From Tilletiopsis washingtonensis (taxonomy: Eukaryota > Basidiomycota > Exobasidiomycetes > Entylomatales): a stretch of DNA of 64,000 bases. The translations under genes were made by a program, and so were the position numbers. The DNA lies in contig NW_020312006.1 of assembly GCF_003144115.1 (NCBI RefSeq), forward strand, positions 657,822 through 721,821, read 5' to 3'. Under the pieces are notes generated by a model. The model was not told where the DNA came from. It searched no databases and was given only the letters and a program-made list of their open reading frames with translations. Shown here piece after piece: positions 1-12,667 of this stretch (positions are counted from its first letter, which is position 1; each line of letters begins with the position of its first letter).

Positions 1-1790
1 CACAGCGCCTCAAGACGTGGGGGCGCCGGCCCGTGCTGCTGCTGGGCGCCAGTGCCGTGTTCTGCGTGCAGCTGCCGTTCCTCATCCTGCCGCTGGGCCC
101 GACAAACGCGCCGGAAGAGGCGCCCGACACGGCGTGGATCAGCCCGCTGAATGCGATGCGCGTCATTGTGGCCATGTACGTGGCGCAGGGTCTGCTCGGT
201 GCGGTGAGTAGTGCGATAAGCGGAACAGATTGATGGACGGTGGAGACGCGCAGGTAGCGAGCGGTGCGGGCTGCGAGCGGTGCTGTCATTACGCTCTCAA
301 GCCGCTGCAGATGCCCCGATAGCGCTCTCGCGACATTCAGTCGCTGACGCCTGCTCACAGGAGACCCTAACGATGGTGACGGTGCGCACGATGCTGGCCG
401 ATCACAGCTCGACGGCCGAGCGCACGCGCAACCTGACGTGGGGCTCGCTCTCGTACCTCGGCGGCATCGTGCTGGGTCCGCTGCTGGCTGGCGCCGCCTC
501 GGCCATCTGGCCGACAAGCAGCACGAGCTTCGTGCACTTTGCCCACCTGCTGCCCGGCTGGAGCTGGCCGCACCGTCACGACCACATGCCGCCGAGCGGC
601 TCGCCCATCCCGCCGCCGCTGCCGCCGGGCCCGCCGGACTCGACGTCGCTCGAGTTCAACGTTACGCCCTTCATCGTCTCAATCGTCGTCGGCTCGTTCG
701 CCATGCTGTGGATCGCTTTCTTCGTCAAGGAGTCGAAGCCGAGGCGCGACGACGACGATGAGGAAGAGGAAGAGGAAGGAGGTGAGCTTGTGCCCGTGCC
801 ATGCTTATGCCTTGTGTCTGACGCCTCAAGCAGCAGTAGCAGTGCCGACCAAGTCCTTCTCCCTCGCGCCTCTGCGTCTGCTGCTGCCCGCGCCGATGCC
901 CAACGGCACGCACGACTGGCGCCTGACGCGCCTGGCCGTCGTGCAGTTCTTCGGCACGTCGGGCGGCACTGGCCTGACCGTGCTCATCCTCTCCTGCGGC
1001 CACGTGTACGGCTGGTCGACGTCGAGCGTCGGCTACATGCTGGCTTGGATCGCCGGCTCGCGCGTCCTCGTGCTCAGCCTCATCGTGCCGCTCCTTGTGC
1101 TGCTCCTGGAGCGCCTCGTGCGCCGCCCGACGCCGCTGCACGGCATGCCGAAGGAGGAACTGGAGCGCCTGGCACGCGAGGCCAAGGTCGACGAGGCGCC
1201 CGGCGGCATCAGCGAGTTTGCGCAGATGGAAGACGCACATGCCGACATGCACGCCGACGGTGTGCTGCGCCCGCTCGTGGTGCTCTGGCGAAGCTCGATC
1301 GACATTGCCCTTGCTCGTGTCTCCTATGTGTGGGTGACCTCAGACGCCGAGACCCTGCTTACGCCTGCTGACCTCGCCTCGCTGCCGCAGCTTCGAGCTG
1401 ACGGGCTACATCATCATCGCCATCTCTGCGTCGATCCCGTCCGGCGTGCTCATGCTATTCGGCTCGCTCTTCCTCTCCCTCGGCGGCGGCTATCCGCCGG
1501 CGATGCAGAGCGCGGCCATCGCCATCGCCTCCGATGTCTTCGCTGCGCCCGCTATTCGCGGCGGCGCCCAGCAGGGCAGCGCCGACCAGGTGCTCGCAGC
1601 CTTCTCGCTCATCGACACGACGGTGCAGGTGCTCGTGCCCATCGCGACGACCTCGCTCTACGCCGCCACCAACGCACGCTTCCCGAGCGCCGCATTCATC
1701 CTCATCGCCTGCTTCTACGGCACCGCCGTGCTGCTGCTCAGCGGCCTCAGTCCGCACCGAAGCAGCACGACACACATGCACACTGCATGA
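1..1790 (+). CDS. MFS-type membrane transporter, C-terminal part (5' end outside window)
   Basis: The gene enters from the left edge. Exons that keep phase are <1-203, 361-781, 843-1329 (acceptor uncertain by up to 9 nt) and 1391-1790. The first visible stretch has the loop motif GRRPVLLLG, typical of the major facilitator superfamily, followed by several hydrophobic helices (for example YIIIAISASIPSGVLMLFG near 1400-1460). A long cytosolic loop around 690-780 ends in an Asp/Glu-rich run. The protein ends at TGA 1788-1790. I infer a proton-coupled drug or solute antiporter because there is no sugar-transporter signature, but the substrate cannot be read from this fragment. The 1330 donor is GTGGGT and is chosen because it alone restores phase into the last exon. 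Confidence 0.75.
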
Positions 1791-4493
1791 GCTCAGCCTA
1801 GACCGCCCGGCTCGTGTCTTCCCGCAGTCTCCACAGTTACGCCGCATCCCCGTCTTGATCCTCGCATTTCTTCTCTCGGCTCATCGTGTGTCCTCGAAGC
1901 TCAATAATACATACCACTTCAGATCTGCCTCTGACTTCTTCGCCAGCGAATACGGAGACCTCAGGGGGCCACCTGTGCATCGCACATGGCACGTGAGCGA
2001 CTCGCCGGCGATGCGCCAGTGCAATCAGCATCGGGCTCGCGACACGTGCGACACACACCCCTGGCGCGTGGTGCCCCACGAGGTCGGCATGTCGCAATCG
2101 CCCCAGCACTCAGCTGCGATAGCGTAGCGCAGGCGGAAGGACCACGCAGCCCCGCGGCCCAACGTGCAAGACACGCACACACGGCTGGGTGTTGGTGTCG
2201 ATGTCCAGGAGGTGTCATGGGCATCGACGTCTGACTCAGCACGGCTGCGGTGGCACGGCGGCACTCGCCACCTGTCCCGCCGCAGCGAACATGCGCCTCT
2301 CCCGGGACCTGAGCTTGCGACTCAGAGTGCCGCCGAAGCGAGCGGCTTGCGGTGCGACATGCGCACAGTAGTGTCTTCATGCAGGTCCCGCTGCGCATGC
2401 GTGCTTCCCGCGTTTGCGCCCCCGAGACGCCGAGCGGCAGGCGCAGTCTCGCCGTCGCTTGCGCTCATGGCAGCTCTGCGAAAGCACTGCAGAGTCAACA
2501 CCAAGCCCGAGGCTGTGTCGTCATGGACGGCCAGAAGCGGGACAAGCATTCGCACCTGGAGGTGCGGCCCTGGCAGCCCTTGGCGCTCGGGGTCCAGGGG
2601 TCCACGCGGATTGCGCCGCGGGAAGCACGGCTAGCGTGTCCAGCAGCAAGCGGCCGCCGGCACCTGGCGTGCTGTCATCTGACACTCTGGGTCCCGAAGC
2701 AGCAGGCGCAGCCGTCAGAGTGCGGGCATTATCCTGTCGAAACGCAGCCGGCAACACGCAAGCCGGCCCACACGCCGGAGCGCACTAGGGCAAATGCGAA
2801 TCGAAGCCCGACGCCACCCCCTGGAGCAGCGCTGACAATGGGCCTGCTGCACGCGAGGGCGGTTCAGGGTCCTCATTCGCGCCTTGCCTCGTCGTGTGCA
2901 ATCGTGGAAAGCCTTGCGCCATGGCAGGTGTGCCGCCTTCTGCGCTCGTGGAAGGCGACACCGGCCGACGGCTGTCGGTGTGTGGCAAGACGCGCGGCGC
3001 GCCTCGCTTTCGACGCTGCGCTGCGGCTGGTGGAGCGGAAGCATCCAGCACGCGGCCTCTTCAGCCGCGCCAGCGAGCACGCTAGACATCTCCGTGTGCT
3101 CATTCGGCGTCAGGCACCGCCGCGGTCCAGCCAGCAGCAGCGAGATCGTGCGACGAGATTTATCCAGAGGCGAGCGGTGCTTGCAGCAGCGCCTCTAGGC
3201 GCCGCACAGCGATGGGAGAAGCGTCCAGGATAGCTCTTTGCCCCCGCACTGGCAATGCGCTGGACCCTGAAGCACGGGCGTGTGGAGCCTGAGGCAAACT
3301 ATTCGTTTTTTTGTCCTCGATGACCGCGTCGCAGCGCTGGCTGGCTCTCACATTGAGAACGCCGCTCCCCGAGCTGAGGATGGTGGCACGCTTGCGGCGT
3401 CCATCACGATCGTGAGCCGTTTGCGCTGGATTCTGCGCTGCGCTCGACTGCCATGGGAGCTGCTGGCTCCGCCGCGCGGCGCGCGCGCGGCACGCCGTGG
3501 ACTCGACTCTTTTGGCGCAAAAATGCAAATGCGACCCAGCCGGGCCAAAGTCGCTTGCCAGCCTCACTGCTCTTGTCACCGTCGTCTCAACAAGTGGTGA
3601 AACACAAAGTCGAGCTTGGCACAGCTTGCAGACGGCCTCGCTAGGAGCCGGCGTTGCGTGTGCCGTACTTGAGTCATGCCGGCGGCGTCCTGGCGCTGCT
3701 CCCGCCCTTCTCGACTCTACTCCCGTGCGAGTTGCTCGCCGTCCGTGCGAGAGGTGATCGCAAGAATTGAGCGACTCGGGCCGAGGTGGCCGACGACGAG
3801 TTACTCCTCGGCGCCACTGCGTGCGGAGCTGCGGTGCAATGCCGATCTTCTCACCGCGCGGCGCATCCCGGCCGCGCCGACGGAGCGATGTTGCGGCGTG
3901 CGCTGCGATGCGCCTGCGATGCGATGCACGGCGGGCGATGCCGCCATCGCGCGGCGCGGCCAACTCGCCTTGGAGCGAGCGACCACCCTTGTGTCTCTGT
4001 CGGCGAGCTCGCCGAAGCAAGCAGCAGCAACAGCGCTGCTTCGGTAGGCACCCTATGTTGCTTCGCTTGCGGACGGCGCAGGCGTTGGCCCATCTGCATG
4101 CTCATGCTTCTTCTCATGCCGCTGGCTCTGTGGCTGCCGGCAGGAGCGGCGGTGTCGCAAACTCTGCGGCACCCGGAGTGCGCTGCCCTTCACGTCGACG
4201 GCCAGGAACGGGCAGCTCTTCCCTCATGCTGCCGCTTGGCTAAGAGCGAAGCATCCTGCTTGATGCAGGCTGCATCCTCGCCTGGCGCCATGAAGATCGC
4301 TTGCTGCTTCGGCTGCGACGACCCGGTCTATCGCGCGGCTTGCATGTCTGCGCAGACAGACCGGCTCGAGCACGGCGTCCTGCCGCTGCGTGAGGCTACC
4401 GTCCGCAAGCCGCGGAGCTGGGCCAGAATCAGCTGATGTTGCAGCACCCTGGACGCCTGCTCGATGCCGACGACACCTCAAATTACGCTTTGC

Positions 4494-4501
4494 TGTGGGA
4501 A
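4494..4501 (+). promoter_or_regulatory. Match to the CSL binding consensus (TGTGGGAA)
   Basis: A perfect match to the YGTGGGAA site bound by CSL/RBP-J/Su(H) proteins lies 3.4 kb before the CSL start codon. One such match is expected by chance about every 16 kb when both strands are counted, so on its own it is weak evidence. Confidence 0.2.
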
Positions 4502-7266
4502 CCCGAGCTTCGCTGCTCGCTGCGCGCTGCAATGGCGGAGGTGCGGAGGTGGTGCACCGCCGCCCGGCTCCGCGCTCCGGGGGTGGCAGTGGCTTGTGCG
4601 CACGGTCACTCAACCTTGCACAGTAAGAGTCACAGCTTGGCTGCTGCTGCTGGAGAGGTGGGGCGGAGTCTGGCACGAGTGTGCCGGCTCCGCTGGTATC
4701 GCCAGGCCGGACGTGCTTGTCCTTCAAAAGGGTGTGCGAAGGCATCATCGCGATGGCCGCCTCGGGCTCCGCGCATCGGAGCCGGAGGAGCGCATCCGTG
4801 CCGTGCCTGCGGAGGGCGAAGCACGAGGACATGCAGGCACCCGACGGCGCTTGTCCAGGCGTGGGTAGGCTGCCTACGCCGTGACTCTGCGCTTTCGAGG
4901 GCGCAGCCTCGCGGCCCCGAGCGCCCAAGTACAGGCTCAGCGGCGCCAAAATAAGCCCCGCTGGCCGCCTGCTGCAGGTGCACCCTTCGCCATGTGCGAC
5001 CGCACGATGCAGCAGCGCACGCACCGCTCCCGCCCCTCGGCGCGGCAATCTTGCTGCACCAGGTGACGCAGCACTGCCGGCTGTGGTAGCGCAGCACCGT
5101 AGCAAGCGTGCAGCCCGCAGGGTGCAGGCCCGGCTAGCTCGTGCTGCTGGCACTCCTATCCTCCCGGCTCCGAAAGCATCCGCATCGCTCCGCGCGGCTG
5201 AAGTTGGCGGCGACACGGCGCACCGCACTTGTGTGCGCACGGCATGCCCTTCCGCTGCTGGATGGACGCTCTTCCGGAGCTTGTGCCGAGCGGGCTGGTG
5301 TCCGTCCACGGCGTACCGCTGGCCGCGCCTGTGGCTTGCGGCGCCCCGCCGAGTTCGCCGAGCCGCCTCCGTGCCCGGTTGGAGCGAGCTCGCGAAAGGT
5401 GCGTGCGGCCGGCCATGCGGGCCTGGGTGATACATCACGTGCCCGCTGCTGCTGCCGCGCCGGCGGCGAGCTGAATTTAGAAGCGAGCCGGATCTTGAGC
5501 GCAAAGGTGCATAATAGCACGGCCAGAAGCTGCGGGGCCGCATGCTGGCAAGGCCCGGCTGCTGCGTGCGGGGCCGAATTGCAGCCTTACAGCTGCTGCA
5601 GCGGCGTGCAGATGCAGCGCAGACTTAGACTGAGAGCAGCCCAGCAGGACGCAGCATGCCTGCATCTGACGTCCGTTCAAGCTCAGCAGCGCCAGAAACG
5701 CCCCGCAGCCGGCATTGGCCGTCAGAGGGTGCGCTTGCAGCAAGCTGCTGCGGCGCTCATGAGCACGCTTGCGCCCGTGCAGCGGCTCGCTCGTCGCTGC
5801 AAATACCTCAATGCCGGAGCGGGAAAGGGGATGCAAAAGAGTCCTGCTGAAATGTTGAGCTGCAAGCCAAGGATGTGCCGGACGTGCGTGCTTGGTGAGA
5901 CGTCCTGCGCTGGAGCGTCGGTGCGGGCGCCGCTGACGCCACAGCTCGACGCCGAGCTGTGTAGTAATGTGTGCGTTTTCGGATTCGGCTTTTCGAGCCT
6001 CTGCCATGCCGTCGCTGCGCTGCGATTGGGGGCCACTGACAGCGAGGCGCGTAGCCTTGTTCGGACGGCGCAACCGACTTCGGCGTCGCGGCTGTTCCCA
6101 AGCGCGCCTCGGCGCCACTGCCGTGTGTGTCCAGCCCGGAGCGCTGCCCGTCGCAGCCGCGGGTCCAGTCGACGCCGAACGGCGGCAACGCTAGGCTCGC
6201 TCGCGGCTTTCTCGAGGCGGCACCACCTCGACGCAGCCGCAGGTACAGCTTCTGTTCGCGCAGCGCGCCGGCCAGGAGTGCCGCAGAGGTGGCGGCGCGA
6301 GCGAAGGCGCGGCGTGGAGCCGGCCGATTGCGCTGGAAGGCCAGCGCGTGGAAGAACCAGAGCCCTAGCATCGTGGCGAGCGAGAATCCAGCCCTGGGCG
6401 GTCAGTGAGCCTGAGCGTGGGGGCTAAGTGAGCGCTGAGGAGCGGCTCGCAGGACTTGTAGCGTCAGCGGTGGGCGCCGTATCCGAGCTGCGTATGTGCT
6501 GCGCTGCAGCGCGCGGAGATGGGCAAATTCGGCGGGCGGCGAGCGGACGGAAGCAGGTTGCAGCGGCGGCGGCGGCGCGAGGCGCGACAGGGACGTCGCC
6601 CGTCACACGAGTAGCGGCGCAGCGCAGCACGCAGGCGCAGCGGCGCAGCACAAGCGCAAGGCCGCTCCATGACGGCGCCAGCTCTGAGCGCTCGCAGGCG
6701 TCATGCGGCCAGCTCGCTCGCTCGCTCGCACCCTCGCCGACTGCCGCATCTCGTTGCGGCAGCACCGCTAGCGCCTGCGCGACGCGCATGACGCCTGGTG
6801 CTGCGCTGGCAGTCAGAGTGGCAGCGTTGCGACGGCAGTCCCCAGCAAGGCAGACATATTATGCAGCTGTGCTGCTACGACCAAGGACGTGCTCGGCCCC
6901 GGCGCTCGCCACGCGCGCGCCGGCCCAGAGGAGGCGCGAAGGCGAGACCGCTGCCGCCGCCGCCAGCAGCAAGGTTTAGCAGCGAGGTGCAGCTCGCGCA
7001 GGCGCGGATCTGATGCTGAGGGCGCTCGATGCGGCGGCCTGCCGCGCCGCGGCCGCCTCCATTTGGCTCAGAAGCTGGGTCACGCCAAGCTCAAGCTCAA
7101 GCTCCTCTGCATGCTCCGGCCGCTCCAGCCCTCGCTCCTTTCCGAACATCCTCCATAGGCCACCGCGTGCACCTCTCTCTGTCCGCCTCTTGCGCACGAC
7201 CGGCTCCGGATTCTGCTTCTCGTCCTTCCCTTCCTCCTGCGCTCTCTCGCTCGCTCGCATCCCGCA

Positions 7267-7274
7267 TTCCCACG
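7267..7274 (-). promoter_or_regulatory. Match to the CSL binding consensus (CGTGGGAA) near the CSL gene
   Basis: The plus strand reads TTCCCACG, so the minus strand carries CGTGGGAA, the preferred CSL site. It lies about 660 bp before the CSL start codon, a plausible promoter position. Autoregulation is an inference. Confidence 0.3.
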
Positions 7275-7934
7275 CCCGGACGGGTCCCCAGGCCGCTTGT
7301 TCCCGCTCCGCCGCGCAAGCACGCGCCTGGACTGGCGTCTCTACGCCAGCTGCCGGCCATCTCGTCACTGCTCCTCCGAACTCTCCACGCCGCTCCATCG
7401 ACGAGGCTCGGGTCAGGCTGCTCGCTGCTCGCCGCTCAGCCTGGACGTCAGCCGCACCTCTGAGCTGCAAGCGCAGCGGTGCTGTGTCTCTCGCTGCCGC
7501 GTCCTTCGCCGCGCCGCCGCCTCGGCGCGCCGAGCAGCTCCTGCTGAAGCGCATTAGAGGCTCAGAGGGCCAGCTCAAGACGCCAAAAAGTCCCTCATCG
7601 CTCAGCGCTTGCCGCTTACAGCTGCGCCACGCGCCACACTCCAGCGCAGACGGCCTGCGAGCGAGCCGGCGTTCTCTTGCCGCTCGACGGCAGCGCTCCT
7701 GTCTCGCTTCCGAGTCCGCAGGTGAGAGCTTCTGCCCAGCAGACACCGCCCAGTCGGGCCACAGAGCGGCCTGCGAGCGAGGACCCCGGCGTACCTCTGC
7801 CCGTCACGCCGCGCTTCTGTGCTCCTCGCATCCCACTCTCCGCTGGACTTGCTGTCGGCGCACTGGGTTCGCAAGCGTTCGCGGACGAGCTCACCTGAGC
7901 TCGCTCTCGAGGCGCAAGTGGGGCGCTGGTGAGC

Positions 7935-10900
7935 ATGTACGGCTCCTCGTGGGACGCCGGAGCGTTCGGCCAGCAGCCACAGCAGCAGCAGCTGCCGGCC
8001 GAGCAGCTCCATCTGCTGCAGCAACAGCACCAGCAGCAGCAGCAGCAGCAGGCGGGCTACTACTTCGAGACGCATCAGCAGCACCCTTCGCTGCAGCAGC
8101 ACCAAGCACACGCCGGGCCAAGCTCGCTCCGCGGCAAGCCTGAGTATGCGCAGCACGCTGCTCACGCTCACGACAGCTTCGAGGACCGCTCGTCGCGCTC
8201 CGGACAGCAGCAGCAATACGGCATGCCGCCGTCGTCGCTCGGTCTCGACCCAGGAGCACGGTTGGAGCCCAGCCTGGAGTTTGGCATGGGCTTCCAGCCT
8301 GACCTTGCTGCCTACTCCAACCTGGCCGGGCCGCAGTCACATGACAGCTTCGCACACCCCAGCTTCGCTGGCCTCGCGCCGAACGGCGACGGCCAGCAGC
8401 AGCAGCGCTACGCACAGCACGACGCACGACTGCAGCCTCAGCAGGCGCATGCGCTGCAGCAAGGGCCAGCGACGAACGGTGTCGGTGGGCACAACGACGC
8501 CTCGTCGTGGGCCGGGTCCTGGTCAGACGTCTCCGGCATGTCACAGAGCGGCTGTGCGCATCAGTTTGCCAGCTCGTCAAGCTCGTCCTCTCTGGCCGGT
8601 GCGCCACAACGCCCGCACGGACCCGGCGCGCTAGACTTTGCAGGTGTCGAGAGCGGCAGCTCGGCCAGCGGCGCCTCGCACGTGGGCTCGAGCCACGGCG
8701 GTGGCTCGCAGCCATGGCACACAGCTGCTGGTGGACCAGGCACGCGTCCGCCGCAGGCTGCTCGCTACCCGGAGCAACAGCAGCACCTTCAGATGCAGTC
8801 GTCGGGCTGTGGCAACTCGTCACCGGCCGGGTCCTCGCGCCCGCAATCTATGCGTGCGAGCAGCTCGTCGTCTGCTGTGCCGCAAGTGTATCACTTCGAG
8901 GCGCACAACGGCGCGCCTTCTTTCCAGGGCCACGTGGACGCCGGCGCCGGAGCCAGCTTCGGCCAGCATACCAACGGCACCTCGTCGATGAACGCGCACG
9001 CTGCGCATCTCGACGACGCCCAGTCTCTCGGCGTCGGTCTGCCGAGTCAGCAGTCCGTGTCGCCATTGTCAGTGGCTACGGCGAGGTTCGACGCCAGCCC
9101 GAGCGCATCGTCGCTCTCTGGCGCCTTCTCGCAGCGCACGAGCCGCTCCAGCAGCCAAAGCGGCCCACAGCCAGCCTTGACGGCCTTCACGCCGAACAGG
9201 GCTGAGCCGCAGCGCCGTGGCGCCAAGCCCGGCGAGGCCGGCGGCATGCCTGTGCAGGGCCTCGGCGTCCAGGCTGGTCCGAGGATGAGTGCCGGAGCAG
9301 CAGCTTCCGAGCCGCGCGGCATGCCTTCGCACTACTCGTCGCCCGACTTCAACACCAGAGCGCTGCAGACTGAGGAGCCACAGTGGCAGAGCCTCGGCAC
9401 CACTCCAGCCGCTGGCAACGTGCACTGGGTCGACGCCGCGCGTCAGCATGCACCTGGTGTCGCCCATGGCCTGTCTGCATTCAGCAACGGCTCTGACGCG
9501 CAGCGCGAGCTGTCGTACGCAGACCATGCCCTTGCCGCCAGTATGGCTGCCGGCGCTCACATCAGCGCCGGCCAGGGCCAGCGCGAGCGTGCAGGCAGCG
9601 CCGCTGCTGCCATAGGTCCGTCCGTCGGCGGCAGCAGCACGCCCACGATCATGGAGGAGGACGAGCCGCTGCTGAGCTTCCAGCAGCAGCCTGGCTTCGA
9701 CGTCGCGCCGCAGCAACAGGCGCAGCAGCAGGCGTTCCCGCGACCGGCTCATCAGAGCATCTTCCAGCTCGGCCCGTCGGCACATCACGGACTGGGCTTC
9801 GAAGGCTCGCAGATGCATTCTCAGATACCGGCGTCGCAGCAGCAGCAAGCGACTGCGCCCGCCTTTCTGCGGTCCACGTCGGATCAGACGCACGTCGTCT
9901 CCCAGCAGCAGCTACTGCAGCAGCAGCACGGGCCGTACAGCTCGCCGACTGGACCGCACGCAGCACCGACGTCGCAGCGAGACTCGAGCGCACAGCATGG
10001 CAGTGGCGCCGCTGCAGGCCGTGATCGAGCAAGCAGCGACGCGACGCCCACCGGCTCGACCGAGGTCCAGCGCCCATATCGGCCGGCGGTGCGGCCGTCG
10101 ACATTCCTGCAAGCATCGTTCCTGCGCATGGGCGACGACGTCAACTCGCCGACGCCGGGTGGCACGCAGCCGGAGCTCGCCGACTGCACGTCGTTCATCA
10201 GGCGTCCGCTCGAGAACTACCTGACGGCTGTCAGCCGCCTGGGCCTCGGTGAGCGCACGGTGCTCATCATGACGAGCAAGGTGGCGCAGAAGAGCTACGG
10301 CGTCGAGAAGCGCTTCCTCTGCCCGCCGCCGATGGTGCTCCTCATCGGCAGCAGCTGGTGGAGTGCGTGCAAGAACGACGCGCCCGCGCCGTTCGGCTTC
10401 ATCGAGGGCCAGTCGGATCAGGCGCCCACCTCTCTGGCGCCGCCGCGCCTGCAGATTGCCATCAGTGGCGAGTCGCACTCGCAAGAGGGTGCGCTCGAAT
10501 GGGGCTCGAGCAGCGGCAGGCTGATCGACGTCGGCAACCCGTCCTCGGAGATGGCCATCAGCGGCCGCTGCATCGGCCGGCAGCTGTACATCACCGACCT
10601 CGACGAGAAGCGCCGCTACTGCGAGGCCGTCGTCAACGTCTCGGTGCCTGGCAACACAGTCTCCGAGCGCCATCTGCTGGGCTCGTTTGCGAGCAAGCCG
10701 ATCAAGGTCATCAGCAAGCCGAGCAAGAAGCGGCAGAGCTCGCGCAACGCTGATTGTGAGTGCCACGGATGCTGCTGCACCGCGGCTGTGCTGACTTTCG
10801 CTTCACAGTGTGTGTCAACCACGGCACAACGATTTCGCTATTCCATCGCCTGCGCTCGCAGACGGTCTCGACGCGCTACCTCTGCGTGTCAGGCGCGCCG

Positions 10901-12667
10901 ACGTGGTTCAAGGGATCGGACGGGCAGCCCTTCGTCACCCAGGCGCAAGACGCATACCTGCCGGACCGCCTCGACCCGCCGTCGCAGTTCGTGGCCAAGA
11001 TGTCCTCGTGGGATCCCTTCGTCATCTACCTGGTCGATCCGACGAAGAGCAGCGACGCCTCGACGGACAGCGATCTGCCGCCGCCCGTGCCAGGCTACCC
11101 TCCGCCGCCTTCGAACGCGCTGCCGTGTGGCCCGCAAGGCAGCGCAGCGACGCCGATCTACTACAACCAACCGGTGGTCCTGCAGTGTCTGCACACTGCC
11201 GTCGTTAGCCCGATCATGGTCATCAGGCGCGTCGACAAGGGCACGACAGTGATGGGCGGCAGCCAGGCGCCGCCTGGCCCGCATGGTGCGCCGAACGCGA
11301 GCCGAGAAGCTCCGGGTGATCCGGTGTCGCAGCTGCACAAGATCGCTCTTGAGGTGCTGGAGGATGCCAATGCGCCGGCGCCTGTCGCGGGCGCGCGCGG
11401 TGCCATGGGTGAGATGCTGCCACCAGGCCAGAGCGGACCGTTCCTGGCATGCCTCAATGAGAGCGTCGGCATGCGCAAGGCCGACGAGCCGCGCCGCTGG
11501 GTGCCTAACGCAGGCTACTCGACGCCCTCGACGCCTCTGACGCCGATGCTCTACCCTGCGCCCGACGTCGCGCCGCTGGAGGACAGCAAGATGCACGTGC
11601 TCGGCACGCCGCCGACGAGTCCGATGAGCATGGCTGCTGCGTACGCCGCAGCTCAGACGCAGCACTCAATGCAGCAGGCGCGGCACTACTCCAACGTGCC
11701 TTCCGGCTCGACGTCTGGCTCCTCGGCAGGAGGCGCGATGGAGCCGCCGCCGTCGTCTGATGGCGGCAAAGTGAAGCGTCCGCGTCGAGTCTCGTCATCA
11801 GTGGTGCACCAGCAGAAGGAGCGCCTGGCTGCCAACACTGCTGCAGCGAAGAACCGCCGCCGCGGACAGTCGATGTCGACGGTCGCACAGATGCAACAGC
11901 TGGCTGGCAGCGCAAGCTCGTCGGCTCACGTGCCCGCCAGCGGCCTCGAGGCAGAGATGCTGCGTCGCACCGGCTCATTCGCGCATTCGATCTCCAACTC
12001 GGAGTCGTCCACGGGTGGCGTGCCGCTCAGCGCTACGTGGTCTGTGGACGTGTCCGACTCAGACGTCTGGACCGTCGTCGGCACCGGTGAGTCTCGCTGA
12101 CAGTGCGCCGTCCAGGTCCATGCTGATCGCCTCATCACAGACGTCGCACGCCACACCTTCTACATCCCGCCGCGCATCGTCGGAGGCTCGCGCCCCAAGG
12201 CGCCGGCCATGGACAGCAGCGTGACGCACCTCATCACCGTGCCTGCACCTCGCACCTCGCTCTCGCCGCTGCCAGTGCTCACCAGTTTCATCGCCGCCAA
12301 CGCAAGCAGCGAGGTGACAGGCGCGATGACCTCGCGCGGCACTCCCACAACTGCCGTGTTCGGCAGCAGCGCGCCCGGCGGTGCTGGCAGTGGCAAGGTG
12401 CCGTCGTCCGCGGCTGCAGCATCCGCCGCGGCGGGCGGCGCGAACTTCGTGACGCTCTTCGGCGAGAACTTCAGCAAGGACCTCTTCGTGTACTTCGGCG
12501 ACTGGCGCAGCGAGCAGGTCGAGGTGCAGTCGTCGACGACCATCCTCTGTGCGCCTCCGCCGGTGCTCGACCCCGAGGCGGGCACGGCGCGAGGCAAGGT
12601 GCCGATTCTCTTCGTGCGGCACGACGGCATCGTCTTCCCGACGAACAGCTACTACACTGCTCGCTGA
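7935..12667 (+). CDS. CSL-family (CBF1/Su(H)/LAG-1) transcription factor
   Basis: Exons 7935-10755, 10809-12086 and 12141-12667 keep phase and give 1541 residues. The first ATG of the frame is at 7935. Residues 1-700 are low-complexity, Gln/Ser/Ala/His-rich and probably disordered. The CSL core starts near residue 720. The DNA-binding part shows VAQKSYGVEKRFLCPPP (near 785) and SKPSKKRQSSRNADL. The beta-trefoil region shows RLRSQTVSTRYL (near 955) and DPVSQLHKIALEVL (near 1110). A Rel-homology/TIG C-terminus shows LFGENFSKDLFVYFGDW and ends at NSYYTAR. An insert of about 250 residues splits the end of the trefoil, between DEPRRWVP and DVWTVVGTD. Fungal members (fission yeast Cbf11 and Cbf12) are nuclear regulators of cell adhesion, cell cycle and lipid genes. 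The long N-terminus recalls the Cbf12-like class, but the class is not settled here. Confidence 0.95.
8031..8051 (+). repeat. (CAG)7 microsatellite coding for polyglutamine
   Basis: Seven uninterrupted CAG codons sit inside a longer Gln-rich segment (about 7970-8110) of the CSL N-terminus. Other CAG-rich runs recur near 9680-9740 and 9830-9930. Such tracts are often length-variable between strains and can modulate activation domains. Confidence 0.9.

Larger units (their letters stand above)
1791..7934. other. Gene-free stretch of 6.1 kb upstream of the CSL gene
   Basis: No recognisable gene was seen on either strand. Many open frames exist, the longest about 430 codons, but they are Arg/Ala/Ser-rich, overlap each other in all frames and lack family motifs and the usual intron signals, as expected from stop-poor GC-rich DNA. 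The stretch may hold the 3' UTR of the MFS gene, the promoter and long leader of the CSL gene, or a non-coding transcript. A CT-rich tract near 7140-7290 is a candidate core promoter or leader. Confidence 0.5.

Noticed and set aside
4224-6427. Overlapping frames of about 430-440 codons on both strands in the gap before the CSL gene
   Set aside because: Compositionally random (Arg/Ala/Ser/Cys), overlapping in several frames, and without splice signals, motifs or frame-specific codon bias.
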